A stretch of 38,176 nt of DNA from Tidjanibacter sp. (GTDB lineage: Bacteria > Bacteroidota > Bacteroidia > Bacteroidales > Rikenellaceae), in assembly GCA_017503465.1 (NCBI GenBank), contig JAFVSY010000094.1:1-38176 (forward strand), read 5' to 3'. Every line of letters starts with the position of its first letter. Positions within the stretch are counted from its first letter, which is position 1. The notes beneath the pieces were generated by a model that had not been told where the DNA came from, made no database searches, and saw only the letters and a program-made list of their open reading frames with translations. The position numbers and the translations under genes were made by a program. Shown piece after piece: positions 1 to 10,750 of this stretch.

Positions 1-144
1 CGTGGTACCCATCACCACGAGGTAGTCGGCCCCACCCTCAATCATCATATCCACAAGTCGCTTTAGGGCCTCAAAATCGACCTCTCCGGATGGTGTAAAG
101 GGGGTTACGAGTGCAACGCCCAAGCCTGTAAGTTTGGTTTTCAT
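1..144 (-). CDS. dapA: 4-hydroxy-tetrahydrodipicolinate synthase, N-terminal fragment (3' end outside window)
   Basis: The first 48 codons are present and the gene runs off the left edge. The protein begins [16 protein letters not shown] and continues to YLVVMGTT, which matches the first beta strand and the Y-L-V-x-x-G-T-T substrate loop of the DapA/NAL aldolase family. DapA condenses pyruvate with aspartate semialdehyde in the cytoplasm, the first committed step to diaminopimelate and lysine. The catalytic lysine lies beyond the window, so a related aldolase of the same superfamily (for example NanA-like) cannot be fully excluded, but the GVALVTPF start is typical of DapA. It follows ligA on the same strand with a 53-base gap and has its own promoter inside the end of ligA. 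Confidence 0.85.
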   Translation of the reverse strand, partial: MKTKLTGLGVALVTPFTPSGEVDFEALKRLVDMMIEGGADYLVVMGTT

Positions 145-175
145 ATCGTGTTTGTATCTGTTTTCTTTTGGTCCG

Positions 176-2327
<2,152 letters not shown>

Positions 2328-2423
2328 TCATTTTTTCCCAAAAAGTAGAAAAAAGTTATTAACAAGTGTTCCAAGTAATGATTTTTGCCTTATAATTGCA
2401 GAAAATTTTAGAACAAAACAAAA

Positions 2424-2753
2424 ATGATGAATAAAGCAAAGACAACCAAAAGACGCTCCGTGGTGAGCTTCGCAAACCTCTCACCCGAACTGCAGGAGGC
2501 CGTAAAAGCCCTCTACCCCTACGGCTACACCGAGGCAATGATGCGCATCGACAAACCCAATGGCGAGTTTTTCTACGCAGTTCCCTTCGAGACCGAGGAG
2601 GTAAGCTACCTCGTGAAAATCAACGTGAAGATTGACGACCACATTGAGGAGGAGGACGACAAGGACTACTACAACGACGACCTCAAGGGTGCCGATGAGT
2701 TGGCCGACAGCGAGGAGGACGAGGACATCGACAACCTGCGCGACGAGATTTAA
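2424..2753 (+). CDS. Small acidic protein of unknown function
   Basis: This 109-residue protein is not recognised. The first ten residues are basic (MMNKAKTTKR), the middle has a compact stretch (LSPELQEAVKALYPYGYTEAMMRI, then FFYAVPFETEEVSYLVKINVKI) that could form a small folded domain, and the last 40 residues are dominated by Asp and Glu. It has no signal peptide and no membrane segment. Two adjacent ATG codons offer alternative starts. It stands alone between divergent ligA and convergent cca, with a perfect 20-base-pair terminator 24 bases after its stop, so it is probably a single-gene transcript. A weak promoter candidate TATAATTG sits at 2391-2398. The terminator and normal codon use make it likely to be a real gene. 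Confidence 0.75.
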   Translation: MMNKAKTTKRRSVVSFANLSPELQEAVKALYPYGYTEAMMRIDKPNGEFFYAVPFETEEVSYLVKINVKIDDHIEEEDDKDYYNDDLKGADELADSEEDEDIDNLRDEI

Positions 2754-2777
2754 CAGGGCACAAACAAACTGATATAC

Positions 2778-2820
2778 AAAACAATAAGGACTGCAACATC
2801 GTTGCAGTCCTTATTGTTTT
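2778..2820. terminator. Bidirectional intrinsic terminator
   Basis: A perfect 20-base-pair inverted repeat (left arm 2778-2797, right arm 2801-2820) with a 3-base loop. The core is GGACTGCAAC/GTTGCAGTCC and both ends are A/T tracts, so it can end transcription from the orphan at 2424-2753 and from cca on the other strand. Confidence 0.9.
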
Positions 2821-2839
2821 ATTCGCAAGAGCCCCAAGA

Positions 2840-4249
2840 CTATTGTTTCCGAAGGCCCTTTTCGGCAGCTATCTTTTCCATCAGCGCAAAGGCTGCATCA
2901 TATTCATTGGGAATCACGCCATCGAGGATGGCCTCCTTTATTTCCGACTTGATTTCGCCCACCAGAGAGCAAGGCTCCAAGCCATAGGTCTGCATAATAA
3001 TCTCGCCCGTAATCGGTGGTTGGAAATTGCGCACTCGGTCTTTCTCCTCAATCTCGCGCATCTTCACCCTCACAAGGGCAAAGTTGCGCAAGTAGCGTTG
3101 CACCTTGGCATCAATACCGGAGGTGATGTCGGCCTCGCAAAGAGTCATCAGGTCCTCCACATCGTCGCCCGCCTCAAAGAGAAGTCGCCTTACGGCCGAA
3201 TCGGTAACCTCATCCTCGGAGAGAATAATGGGGCGCAGGTGCAGGAAGACCAATTTGCGCACATATTTCATATGCTCATTGAGGGGCAACTTGAGTTTGC
3301 GGAAAATCTCAGGAATCATCTTACTGCCAACTACCTCGTGGCCGTGGAAAGACCAACCCACGCGAGGGTCAAAAGCCTTGGTTCGGGGCTTGGCTATGTC
3401 GTGCAGAAGGGCCGCCCAACGGAGCCACAAATTATCGCTCTTGCGGGCCACATTATCAAGCACCTTTAGTGTGTGTACAAAGTTGTCTTTGTGTGCCTTA
3501 CCTGCCCTTACCTCAATTCCTCGTAGAAGTTCCAATTCGGGGAAAATCAGCGGCAGCAAACCCGTCTTTGAGAGCAGGTCAAAACCGATGGAAGGCACCG
3601 GCGAGGCAACAATCTTATGGAGTTCGGTGGCAATGCGCTCCTTTGACACAATGGAGATACGTGAACGATTGCGCTCGATGGCGTCAAAAGTCTCGGGCGC
3701 AAGGTCAAAGCCGAGTTGAGTGGCAAAGCGCACGCCCCTAATCATCCTCAAAGGGTCATCCGAAAAGGTTACATCGGGGTCCGTAGGGGTGCGAATAATA
3801 CACTTTTCCATATCGGCCATACCGCCAAAACTATCGAGCAACTCGCCATAGGTATCACCATTGAGAGACCACGCCAGCGCATTGATTGTAAAGTCCCTGC
3901 GCAACTGGTCATCCTCAATCGTTCCCTCCTCCACGGCAGGCTTGCGCGAGTCGGGCGAATAGGACTCCTTGCGAGCCCCCACAAACTCAATTTCGCGCCC
4001 ATCCTTGTCGCGCAACATCGCTGTGCCAAAACGCTTGAAAACCGACACTTTAGAGTGTAGTACCTTACCCAACGCTTTAGCCACCTCAATGCCACTTCCG
4101 ACCACCACCACGTCGATGTCGGTAGAGGGGCGGCGGAGGTAGTAGTCGCGCACATAGCCACCCACCACATAGGCTCGCACGCCCATACGGTCCACAATCT
4201 CGCTAATCTGCCCGAAGATGGGCAGCGAGAGGGGGTGTTCGTTACTCAT
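2840..4249 (-). CDS. cca: CCA-adding tRNA nucleotidyltransferase / poly(A) polymerase family with HD domain
   Basis: This enzyme adds or repairs the 3' CCA end of tRNA in the cytoplasm. The chosen start ([12 protein letters not shown]) gives 469 residues. The N-terminal nucleotidyltransferase signature is clear: [11 protein letters not shown] with the flexible GG loop, then DIDVVVVG carrying the two metal-binding aspartates. A second region [12 protein letters not shown] follows and then the RNA-binding neck. An HD domain with LLHDIAKP and the histidine pair in FHGHEVVG forms the C-terminal part, as in many Bacteroidetes members. The start overlaps the pdxJ stop by 8 bases (ATGAGTAA), so the two are probably translationally coupled. 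Some family members carry out only A- or CC-addition; with a single gene visible, full CCA addition is the simplest reading. Confidence 0.9.
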   Translation of the reverse strand: MSNEHPLSLPIFGQISEIVDRMGVRAYVVGGYVRDYYLRRPSTDIDVVVVGSGIEVAKALGKVLHSKVSVFKRFGTAMLRDKDGREIEFVGARKESYSPDSRKPAVEEGTIEDDQLRRDFTINALAWSLNGDTYGELLDSFGGMADMEKCIIRTPTDPDVTFSDDPLRMIRGVRFATQLGFDLAPETFDAIERNRSRISIVSKERIATELHKIVASPVPSIGFDLLSKTGLLPLIFPELELLRGIEVRAGKAHKDNFVHTLKVLDNVARKSDNLWLRWAALLHDIAKPRTKAFDPRVGWSFHGHEVVGSKMIPEIFRKLKLPLNEHMKYVRKLVFLHLRPIILSEDEVTDSAVRRLLFEAGDDVEDLMTLCEADITSGIDAKVQRYLRNFALVRVKMREIEEKDRVRNFQPPITGEIIMQTYGLEPCSLVGEIKSEIKEAILDGVIPNEYDAAFALMEKIAAEKGLRKQ

Positions 4250-4973
4250 TTGCGGTGGTGTTTTTAAGTTCACGAAGGTAGAGTTGCACGGTATTTTCAA
4301 GACCGTAGTAGAGCGCATCGCTGATGAGGGCGTGGCCAATGGAGACCTCATCCACATAGGGAATTCGCTCCACAAAGTAGCGAAGGTTGTCGAGGTTCAA
4401 GTCGTGGCCCGCATTGAGCCCAAGGCCAAGCCTGTGGGCCTCCTCGGCAGCAGCCACATAGGGAGCAATGGCTGCTTCCCTATCGTGCTCATAGCCTGCG
4501 GCATAGGCCTCGGTGTAGAGTTCCACTCGGTCGGCACCGCACTCCCACGCACCTCGCACCATCTCCACCACGGGGTCCACAAAGATGGACACTCTGATGC
4601 CTTTGGCCTTGAACTCCTGCACCTTGGCGGTGAGAAACGCCTTGTTGGTCAGCGTATCCCACCCTGCATTTGAGGTGATGGCGTTGTGCGCGTCGGGCAC
4701 AAGAGTAACCTGTGCAGGCACAACCTCCAGCACGAGTTCCGTGAAGGAGTCGATGGGGTTGCCCTCAATGTTGAGTTCGGTTGTAACCAAAGGTTTGAGA
4801 TTTCGCACATCATCATACCTAATGTGGCGACCATCGGGCCTGGGGTGAACGGTGATTCCTTCGCCCCCAAAACGCTCGATATTCTCTGCCGCAAGCAACA
4901 CATCGGGCAAGTTACCCCCGCGAGAGTTGCGAATTACGGCAATTTTGTTTATGTTTACACTCAATTTAGTCAT
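4242..4973 (-). CDS. pdxJ: Pyridoxine 5'-phosphate synthase
   Basis: PdxJ condenses 1-deoxyxylulose 5-phosphate with 3-amino-2-oxopropyl phosphate, closing the pyridine ring in the DXP-dependent vitamin B6 pathway. The 243-residue protein starts [20 protein letters not shown], the usual first strand of this TIM barrel. The phosphate and substrate site HPRPDGRHI is present near residue 45, followed later by [10 protein letters not shown] with the second catalytic histidine and by EVSIGHALI near the end. A purine-rich AGAAG lies just before the start codon. The frame is open further upstream but those residues are not PdxJ-like. It is the first gene of a pdxJ-cca unit, divergent from nadK with 70 bases between. 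Confidence 0.96.
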   Translation of the reverse strand: MTKLSVNINKIAVIRNSRGGNLPDVLLAAENIERFGGEGITVHPRPDGRHIRYDDVRNLKPLVTTELNIEGNPIDSFTELVLEVVPAQVTLVPDAHNAITSNAGWDTLTNKAFLTAKVQEFKAKGIRVSIFVDPVVEMVRGAWECGADRVELYTEAYAAGYEHDREAAIAPYVAAAEEAHRLGLGLNAGHDLNLDNLRYFVERIPYVDEVSIGHALISDALYYGLENTVQLYLRELKNTTANE

Positions 4974-4979
4974 ATCTTC

Positions 4980-5026
4980 TTGCTGTTTGTTCGGAAGATT
5001 TGGGTAAATTTGCGACCGTAAAGGTA
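4980..5026. promoter_or_regulatory. Divergent promoter region between pdxJ and nadK
   Basis: On the plus strand TAAATTTG (5005-5012) matches the -7 pattern TAnnTTTG and has a TTG at 4980-4982, 22 bases before it, so it could serve nadK. On the minus strand TACCTTTA (5026-5019) matches seven of eight fixed positions and could serve pdxJ. Spacing is less ideal than at the other promoters in this window. Confidence 0.4.
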
Positions 5027-5043
5027 TCACAAAGTTTTGTGAA

Positions 5044-5931
5044 ATGAAAATAATTTTGTTTTCGCGCCCTTCGAATGGCAAACCAACGAAGATGTTTGGC
5101 GCACTTGTAAGGAGTATTGAGGAGCGTGGGTTCGACTATCGTATGGACTCTGCCACAGCCGATTGGTTGGAGTGTGGCGAGGGTGTGCAGGTTGGGCCTG
5201 AGCACCGCTACGACTCGCTTTGCTCGGCATTGAGCGAGGAGGCCGTTGTGATTTCCTATGGTGGCGATGGCACCCTGTTGAGTGTTGTGAGGGCCATAGG
5301 TGGCAGGAACATATCCGTGCTTGGTATCAACTCCGGCAGGCTCGGTTTTTTGGCCACAGTGGCGAGCGACAAGTTCGACACCGCACTCGATGCACTCCAA
5401 AACGGAGCCTACACCATTGAAAAACGCACTCTGCTGCGCGTTGAGGGCGATGTGCAGGAAGACGTGGTTTTCCCGCTGGCTTTCAACGAGTTTTCCATCC
5501 AGAGAGGTGGCCGTGGAATGATTGGCATCAAGGTGGAAATTGACTCACGCACGGTGGCGAACTACTGGAGCGACGGGGCTATTGTTGCCACCCCCACGGG
5601 CTCAACGGCCTACTCGTTGAGCGCAGGAGGCCCCATCGTAGCACCCGAGTGCAACTGTATGATACTCACACCCATTGCTCCACACAACCTCACGATGCGC
5701 CCAATAGTCATCCCCGACAGTAGCACCCTCCGACTGACCATTGACGCACGCGAGCCACAAGCCTTGGTGGGTATCGACAACGAAAACTTCACCATCAGCA
5801 CCGGCGCATCCTTCACAATCACAAGGGCACAGGAGGAAGTTTTTTTGGTACGACTGCAAAATATATCCTTCTACGACACGTTAAAAGATAAAATGATGTG
5901 GGGCGTGGATAGCAGAGAATCAAAACAATAG
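5044..5931 (+). CDS. nadK: NAD kinase
   Basis: NadK phosphorylates NAD to NADP in the cytoplasm. The 295-residue protein has the diagnostic GGDGT motif at residues 73-77, followed by [11 protein letters not shown] and the glycine-rich [14 protein letters not shown] substrate loop, all typical of the family. The start at the first ATG gives a normal N-terminal strand ([10 protein letters not shown]). It is divergent from pdxJ and appears monocistronic, because uppS 94 bases downstream has its own promoter. No clear terminator is seen after it. Confidence 0.96.
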   Translation: MKIILFSRPSNGKPTKMFGALVRSIEERGFDYRMDSATADWLECGEGVQVGPEHRYDSLCSALSEEAVVISYGGDGTLLSVVRAIGGRNISVLGINSGRLGFLATVASDKFDTALDALQNGAYTIEKRTLLRVEGDVQEDVVFPLAFNEFSIQRGGRGMIGIKVEIDSRTVANYWSDGAIVATPTGSTAYSLSAGGPIVAPECNCMILTPIAPHNLTMRPIVIPDSSTLRLTIDAREPQALVGIDNENFTISTGASFTITRAQEEVFLVRLQNISFYDTLKDKMMWGVDSRESKQ

Positions 5932-5998
5932 CAAAACAAGGGGAGCAAAACGGAGCCTAAATGGGGCTGCGGAGTATGGAAATCCCAAATATAATACT

Positions 5999-6006
5999 TA
6001 TATTTG
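5999..6006 (+). promoter_or_regulatory. Candidate -7 box for the uppS-bamA-ompH operon
   Basis: TATATTTG is an exact match to TAnnTTTG, 19 bases before the uppS start codon. No good TTG is found 20 bases upstream (only TGG at 5977-5979), so the -33 half is weak. Confidence 0.5.
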
Positions 6007-6025
6007 CACGTTTAATACGACACCA

Positions 6026-6748
6026 ATGGCAGAACAAAACAACATAACAAAGGTTCCCACTCACGTTGCTATCATTATGGACGGCAACGGTAGGTGGGCA
6101 CAGATGCGTGGCAAGGAGCGCCCTGAGGGACACATTGCCGGCGTGGAAAGCGTGCGAAAAGTAATCAAGGCCGCAGTGGCCGAGGGTGTGAGGTATCTCA
6201 CTCTCTACACCTTCTCTACCGAAAATTGGGGCCGCCCACAGGAGGAGGTAGACGCCATTATGGAGCTCTTCTGCCGTAGTGTGATTGCCGAGACTCCGGA
6301 GCTTATCAAGGAGGGCGTGCAGATTCGCATTATGGGCGATAGGGTTGCCTTCTCGGAGAAGGTCAATGCCTACATCGACCGCATTGAGGGCGACACTGCC
6401 GCTGGCGAGGTACTCACCGTGGTGTTGGCGATGAACTACAGTTCTCGCTATGAGCTTACCGCCACGATGAAGGCTCTGGCCAATAGGGTTGCCGAGGGCG
6501 AGCTCAAGGCCGAGGATATTACCGCCGAGGTGATTAGTGAAAACCTCTACTCCAAAGACTATCCCGACCCCGACCTTATCATCCGTAGTGGCGGAGAGTA
6601 TAGGCTGAGTAACTTCTTGCTGTGGCAGGCCGCCTACAGCGAACTCTACTTCACCCCCACCCTGTGGCCCGATTTCGACAAGGAGTCGTTCCACGAGGCA
6701 CTTGAGGCCTACGCAGGTCGCCAACGCCGCTTTGGTCTGGTGAAATAA
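6026..6748 (+). CDS. uppS: Isoprenyl transferase (undecaprenyl diphosphate synthase)
   Basis: UppS extends farnesyl diphosphate with cis isoprene units to make the C55 lipid carrier for peptidoglycan and surface glycans. The 240-residue protein contains the catalytic aspartate in IIMDGNGRWA (D19), the YTFSTENWGRP motif, and RSGGEYRLSNFLLWQ near the C-terminus, which binds the second diphosphate. Length and motif order are those of the Z-prenyltransferase family. It is the first gene of the envelope cluster and bamA follows after 63 bases. The uppS-bamA-ompH order is the usual arrangement in Bacteroidales. Confidence 0.96.
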   Translation: MAEQNNITKVPTHVAIIMDGNGRWAQMRGKERPEGHIAGVESVRKVIKAAVAEGVRYLTLYTFSTENWGRPQEEVDAIMELFCRSVIAETPELIKEGVQIRIMGDRVAFSEKVNAYIDRIEGDTAAGEVLTVVLAMNYSSRYELTATMKALANRVAEGELKAEDITAEVISENLYSKDYPDPDLIIRSGGEYRLSNFLLWQAAYSELYFTPTLWPDFDKESFHEALEAYAGRQRRFGLVK

Positions 6749-6811
6749 TGTTGAATACCTTCTAATAACACGAAATAATAAAGTAAGGGAGAATATTTCC
6801 CAACGTATACG

Positions 6812-9466
6812 ATGAACAAAAAAACACTCATACTGACACTCGCCCTGCTGGCCGGCACTGCGCTTTGGGCACAAACCCCCGAAGGTGCCCCACAACAACA
6901 AACTGCCACAGCAGAGCAGCAGCAGACCGAAGAAAACTCCGCGCAACCCGCACAGGAGAGTAGCGAGATTGCGGAGCAGACCGAGCAACAGGAGGAAGAG
7001 GAGCAGGAAGCACGCATCACCGTGGACCTTAATTCCCCCTTGGCTGACTACTCCTCGCCCAAGAAGTACATCATCCGCAACATCACGGCCGAGGGTATCA
7101 AGTTCCTCGACCCCGAGATGCAAATCAACTCCTCGGGCTTGGCAAAGGGCGATGTTGTGAGCATCCCCGGCAGGGAGATTTCGCAGGCAATCAGCCGCTT
7201 GTGGTCCAAGCAGTATTTTTCGGACGTGCAACTCTTTGCCACTCCCGTTGGCGACAGTGTCGATTTGAGTTTTGTGCTCTCCGAGAGGCCCCGAATCTAC
7301 AATTGGCTCTTTGAGGGTATCAGCAAGAGTGCCGCAACCACCCTCACCGAGGACCTCAAACTCAAACGTGGTGCCGAGACACTCAGCGACTACAACATCG
7401 AAAAACGCATCAACCAAATCAAAGACCACTACATCCACAAAGGTTGGCGCAATGTGGAGGTAACGCCCCGCATCGAGAACGACTCCATAATCCAAAACGC
7501 CGTAAACGTAACCTTCGTGGTGGACCGCAAGGAGAAGGTGCGCATTGGTGAGTTGGACTTTGAGGGCAACGAGGCTTTCACCGACAAGCAGTTGCGCAAG
7601 GTGATGAAGAAGATTCACAAGAAGAGCATAAACATCTTCCACAACACCAAACTCCGTCAAGACGAGTTGGAGGAGGACTTTGACAACATCATCGACTTCT
7701 ACAACTCCAAGGGCTACCGCAATGCGATGATTGTCAAGGACTCTGTGTATGTAATCAGCCCCGAGCGCATCGGTCTGGTAATCACCGTAGACGAGGGCAA
7801 TAAGTATTATTATAGGGACATCAAGTGGATTGGCAACAGCACCTACCCCACCGAGCAACTCAACAATATGCTCGGCATCAAGAAGGGCGATGCCTACGAC
7901 AAAAAGACTCTCTATGAGCGTCTGGGAGTGGGCAAGGAGGATGACCCCGAGGATGTTTCGACCATCAACTCGCTCTACCAAAACGAGGGTTACCTCGCAT
8001 CGCAAATTTCGCCCACCGAGATTATCATCGGTAGCGACTCCATTGATCTTGAGATTAAGATTTTCGAGGGCCACCAATACCGCTTTAACAATGTTGGCAT
8101 CACCGGTAACAACAAGGTCAATGACGAGGTTATCCGCAGGGAGATTTACACCCGCCCCGGCGAACTCTACAACCGTGCGCTGATTATGCAGACTATGCGC
8201 CAACTTGCCGCTATGGGCCACTTTGACGAAACGCAAATCAGACCCGACATCCGCCCCGTGTCCAACGAGGCTGTGGATGTAACTTGGGGCCTGAGCGAGA
8301 AGGCGAGCGACAAGTTTGAGATTAGCGGTGGTTGGGGTGCCGGTATGTTTGTGGGCTCACTTGGTGTGGTCTTTACGAATATGAGTATGAAGAATTTCTT
8401 CAACAAAGACGCTTGGAGGCCCTATCCACAGGGCGACAACCAGCAACTCTCCATTCGTGGACAGACCAACGGTACCTACTATAGTTCTATTTCGGCCAGC
8501 TTCACCGAGCCGTGGTTGGGAGGCAAAAAGCCCAACTCGCTCACCGTTGGTGCCTACTGGTCGGAGCAGACCACCAACTACTATTCGGCCTACACGGGTT
8601 TGGTCGACAATGGACAGTATTTCCGTGCAATGGGTGCGAGTGTAGGTTTGGGTCGCAGGCTCTCGTGGCCCGACCAATACTTCACGCTCTACAACGAGCT
8701 CGCCTACACTGCCTATGAGATGCAGGATTGGAACTACTTTATCTTCAGCAATGGTCGCTCCAACATCATCACATTCCGCACCTTGCTGTCGCGTAACTCC
8801 ACCGACTCGCCCATCTACCCGCGCAGGGGTTCGGAGTTCACTTTCTCGCTGACGCTGACACCTCCCTACTCGCTCTTTGCGCCCAACAAGGACTACGCAT
8901 CGATGCCCGAGGAGGAGAAATACAAGTGGATTGAGTACCACAAATGGCTGTTGAGTTACAAATGGTACTACCCTCTGACCAACGATGGCAAGTTAGTTGT
9001 AATGACAAGGGCAGAGATGGGTTACCTGGGTAACTACAACCCCGCCAAGCAGTCGCCATTTGAAGGCTTTGATATTGGTGGTGATGGTATGTCGGGCTAC
9101 AATGTCTATGGTGTGGACATCATCTCGATGCGTGGTTATGAGGACGGAACCCTCACGCCGAGCAGTTCGAGCTACACCTACGCCAATGTTTACAACAAGT
9201 ATACGGCCGAGTTGCGCTACCCCATCATTATGGAGCCGCAGTCGCAAATCTACGCCCTCTTGTTTGCCGAGGCGGGTAATGGTTGGCTCGGCTGGAAGGA
9301 CTTCAACCCGTTTGAGTTGAAACGCTCGCTCGGTGCCGGTTTGCGTATCTACCTGCCAATGATTGGCCTGCTGGGTATCGACTGGGGCTACGGCTTCGAC
9401 AAACCCTATGGGCAGAGCGACGTGAGTGGTAGCCAATTCCACTTTGTCATCGGACAGCAGTTCTAA
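6812..9466 (+). CDS. bamA: Outer membrane protein assembly factor BamA
   Basis: BamA is the central Omp85 protein that folds and inserts beta barrels into the outer membrane. The 884-residue protein has a signal peptide (MNKKTLILTLALLAGTALWAQ), then an unusual Gln/Glu-rich segment at about residues 21-67, then a run of POTRA domains (for example ITAEGIKFLD, IGELDFEGNEAF, DIKWIGNSTYPTEQL, FNNVGITGNNKV), and a C-terminal 16-strand barrel. The barrel ends in a terminal phenylalanine (FHFVIGQQF), the normal barrel signal. Two OmpH/Skp chaperones follow, consistent with a shared role in outer membrane protein delivery. TamA is an alternative within the superfamily, but the operon context and number of POTRA domains favour BamA. 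Confidence 0.95.
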   Translation: MNKKTLILTLALLAGTALWAQTPEGAPQQQTATAEQQQTEENSAQPAQESSEIAEQTEQQEEEEQEARITVDLNSPLADYSSPKKYIIRNITAEGIKFLDPEMQINSSGLAKGDVVSIPGREISQAISRLWSKQYFSDVQLFATPVGDSVDLSFVLSERPRIYNWLFEGISKSAATTLTEDLKLKRGAETLSDYNIEKRINQIKDHYIHKGWRNVEVTPRIENDSIIQNAVNVTFVVDRKEKVRIGELDFEGNEAFTDKQLRKVMKKIHKKSINIFHNTKLRQDELEEDFDNIIDFYNSKGYRNAMIVKDSVYVISPERIGLVITVDEGNKYYYRDIKWIGNSTYPTEQLNNMLGIKKGDAYDKKTLYERLGVGKEDDPEDVSTINSLYQNEGYLASQISPTEIIIGSDSIDLEIKIFEGHQYRFNNVGITGNNKVNDEVIRREIYTRPGELYNRALIMQTMRQLAAMGHFDETQIRPDIRPVSNEAVDVTWGLSEKASDKFEISGGWGAGMFVGSLGVVFTNMSMKNFFNKDAWRPYPQGDNQQLSIRGQTNGTYYSSISASFTEPWLGGKKPNSLTVGAYWSEQTTNYYSAYTGLVDNGQYFRAMGASVGLGRRLSWPDQYFTLYNELAYTAYEMQDWNYFIFSNGRSNIITFRTLLSRNSTDSPIYPRRGSEFTFSLTLTPPYSLFAPNKDYASMPEEEKYKWIEYHKWLLSYKWYYPLTNDGKLVVMTRAEMGYLGNYNPAKQSPFEGFDIGGDGMSGYNVYGVDIISMRGYEDGTLTPSSSSYTYANVYNKYTAELRYPIIMEPQSQIYALLFAEAGNGWLGWKDFNPFELKRSLGAGLRIYLPMIGLLGIDWGYGFDKPYGQSDVSGSQFHFVIGQQF

Positions 9467-9520
9467 AAACGCAGACAACAAGTTTTTTTTACGTCATAAA
9501 CTTTCAAAAAACGAAGCACT

Positions 9521-10024
9521 ATGAAAAAGTCTATTTTTCTTGCAATTGCGGCTCTGGCACTCACGTGGAGTGTGTCGGCCCAGAACTATGCAGTGGTAAA
9601 CACCTCGAAGATATATCAATCTATGGATGCCTACACGGCTGCCGTGAAGGAGTTGGACGAACTCGCCAACGGCTACCAGAAGAATATTGACGAGGCTTAC
9701 GAAAAACTCGAGGAGATGTATCAGAGTTATATGGTTGCCAAGAGCGGTTTGTCGTTGGCCGACCAGCAGTCCAGGGAACAGACCATCCTCGACAATGAGA
9801 AGAAAATCACCGAGTATCAGCAGAAGGTCTTTGGTACCGAGGGTATCATCGCCAAAAAGCAAGAGGAACTCCTCAAACCCTACACCGAGAAGGTTAGCAA
9901 AGCCATCAGCCAGTGGGCCGAGAAGAATGGCGTGGGTATGGTGATTGACATTGCCACCACCTCGCTCCCCTACTATGCTCCGAGTGTGGATATTACCGAA
10001 CAAATCATCAAAGTAGTAAAATAA
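9521..10024 (+). CDS. ompH: OmpH/Skp-family periplasmic chaperone (first copy)
   Basis: Skp-like proteins are trimeric periplasmic chaperones that hold unfolded outer membrane proteins. The 167-residue protein has a signal peptide ending at SVSAQ, then a short strand (NYAVVNTSKIYQSM), a long charged helical stretch at about residues 45-110 rich in K, E and Q expected to form the coiled-coil tentacle, and a closing strand (GVGMVIDIATTSLPYYAP). It lies between bamA and a second, divergent copy, 27 bases before the next start, so it is certainly cotranscribed. Confidence 0.9.
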   Translation: MKKSIFLAIAALALTWSVSAQNYAVVNTSKIYQSMDAYTAAVKELDELANGYQKNIDEAYEKLEEMYQSYMVAKSGLSLADQQSREQTILDNEKKITEYQQKVFGTEGIIAKKQEELLKPYTEKVSKAISQWAEKNGVGMVIDIATTSLPYYAPSVDITEQIIKVVK

Positions 10025-10051
10025 TAACAAACAAAAACAAACGGAAAGAAA

Positions 10052-10606
10052 ATGAAGTTACTTATGAAACTCTCGCTTGCCGCTGCTGCCCTCTTGTGCG
10101 CAACTTCGGTGAGCAACGCACAGCCCAAATTTGGCTACGTAAACTCGCAGGAAATTATCTACAATATGCCTGAAATCAGCGATGTTCAGTTGCAGTTGGA
10201 GAAGTTGCAGAAAGAGGTTGAGGAGCAGCTTGAGTTCTTGCAGGTGGAGTACAACAACAAACTTGCCGACTACCAGAAGAACGTGGGCACCTACTCCGAC
10301 TCCATTCGCCAGAGCAAAGAGCGCGAACTGATTGACCTGCAACAGCGTTATGAAGAGCTCGGCAAAGCCGGCTCGCAGGATATGCAGAAGAAGCAGGGCG
10401 AGTTGATGACTCCTCTGATTGAGAAGGCTCGTGCCACCATCAACAAGATTGCTGCTGCCAACAGCCTCGTTGCTGTGTTCGACACCGCTGCCGGTGCTCT
10501 TGCCTATATGGATGAGAGCCAGATGATTGACATCGCTCCCACCGTTAAGAAAGAGTTGGGTATTGCAGAGACCGCTGCTGCACCTGCACCCGCCGCTGCA
10601 CAGTAA
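10052..10606 (+). CDS. ompH: OmpH/Skp-family periplasmic chaperone (second copy)
   Basis: The 184-residue protein has a signal peptide ending at SVSNAQ, a mature start PKFGYVNSQEIIYNMPE typical of OmpH, a long amphipathic helical region (about residues 45-120, heavy in K, E, Q and L), and a closing strand NSLVAVFDTAAGALAYMD. It ends in an Ala/Pro-rich tail (AAAPAPAAAQ). Function would be as for the preceding copy: chaperoning outer membrane proteins towards BamA. The two copies share architecture but little obvious residue identity, suggesting an old duplication. A strong terminator follows 43 bases after the stop and closes the uppS-bamA-ompH-ompH operon. Confidence 0.92.
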   Translation: MKLLMKLSLAAAALLCATSVSNAQPKFGYVNSQEIIYNMPEISDVQLQLEKLQKEVEEQLEFLQVEYNNKLADYQKNVGTYSDSIRQSKERELIDLQQRYEELGKAGSQDMQKKQGELMTPLIEKARATINKIAAANSLVAVFDTAAGALAYMDESQMIDIAPTVKKELGIAETAAAPAPAAAQ

Positions 10607-10649
10607 AGGGAAAAACAGGGATACCTGCCGAATAGAAGGCGGTTGTCTG

Positions 10650-10688
10650 AAAAGTGTGTTCCAAGTTTTGGAACACACTTTTTTTTGT
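10650..10688 (+). terminator. Intrinsic terminator of the uppS-bamA-ompH operon
   Basis: A 14-base-pair hairpin (arms 10651-10664 and 10668-10681, core GTGTGTTCCAA/TTGGAACACAC) with a 3-base loop, followed by a run of T. It separates the envelope cluster from the efflux operon. Confidence 0.92.
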
Positions 10689-10695
10689 TTGGTAT

Positions 10696-10736
10696 TCACT
10701 TTGCTTGTGATAAGAATATGAGTAAAAGCAAAGTGA
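10696..10736 (+). promoter_or_regulatory. Perfect inverted repeat over the candidate promoter of the efflux operon
   Basis: TCACTTTGCTT (10696-10706) is repeated as its exact reverse complement at 10726-10736, with 19 bases between. The left arm contains TCACTTTG, a seven-of-eight match to the -7 pattern TAnnTTTG, so the repeat could be an operator on the promoter. It could instead fold in the leader RNA 15 bases before the start codon at 10751. Confidence 0.5.
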
Positions 10737-10750
10737 GACACGCAAACACA

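Noticed and set aside
4250..4375. Upstream extension of the cca reading frame
   Set aside because: The added 42 residues lie in the pdxJ gene and do not resemble the family; the ATG at 4249 gives the normal N-terminus.
5957..8236. Long open frame on the minus strand (759 codons) opposite uppS and bamA
   Set aside because: It is antisense to two clear genes with full motifs and its translation is rich in Leu, Val, Gly and His without any domain; a codon-bias shadow.
10643..10750. Upstream extension of the TolC-like reading frame
   Set aside because: It would start inside the terminator hairpin and remove the signal peptide from the N-terminus; the ATG at 10751 gives a proper signal.
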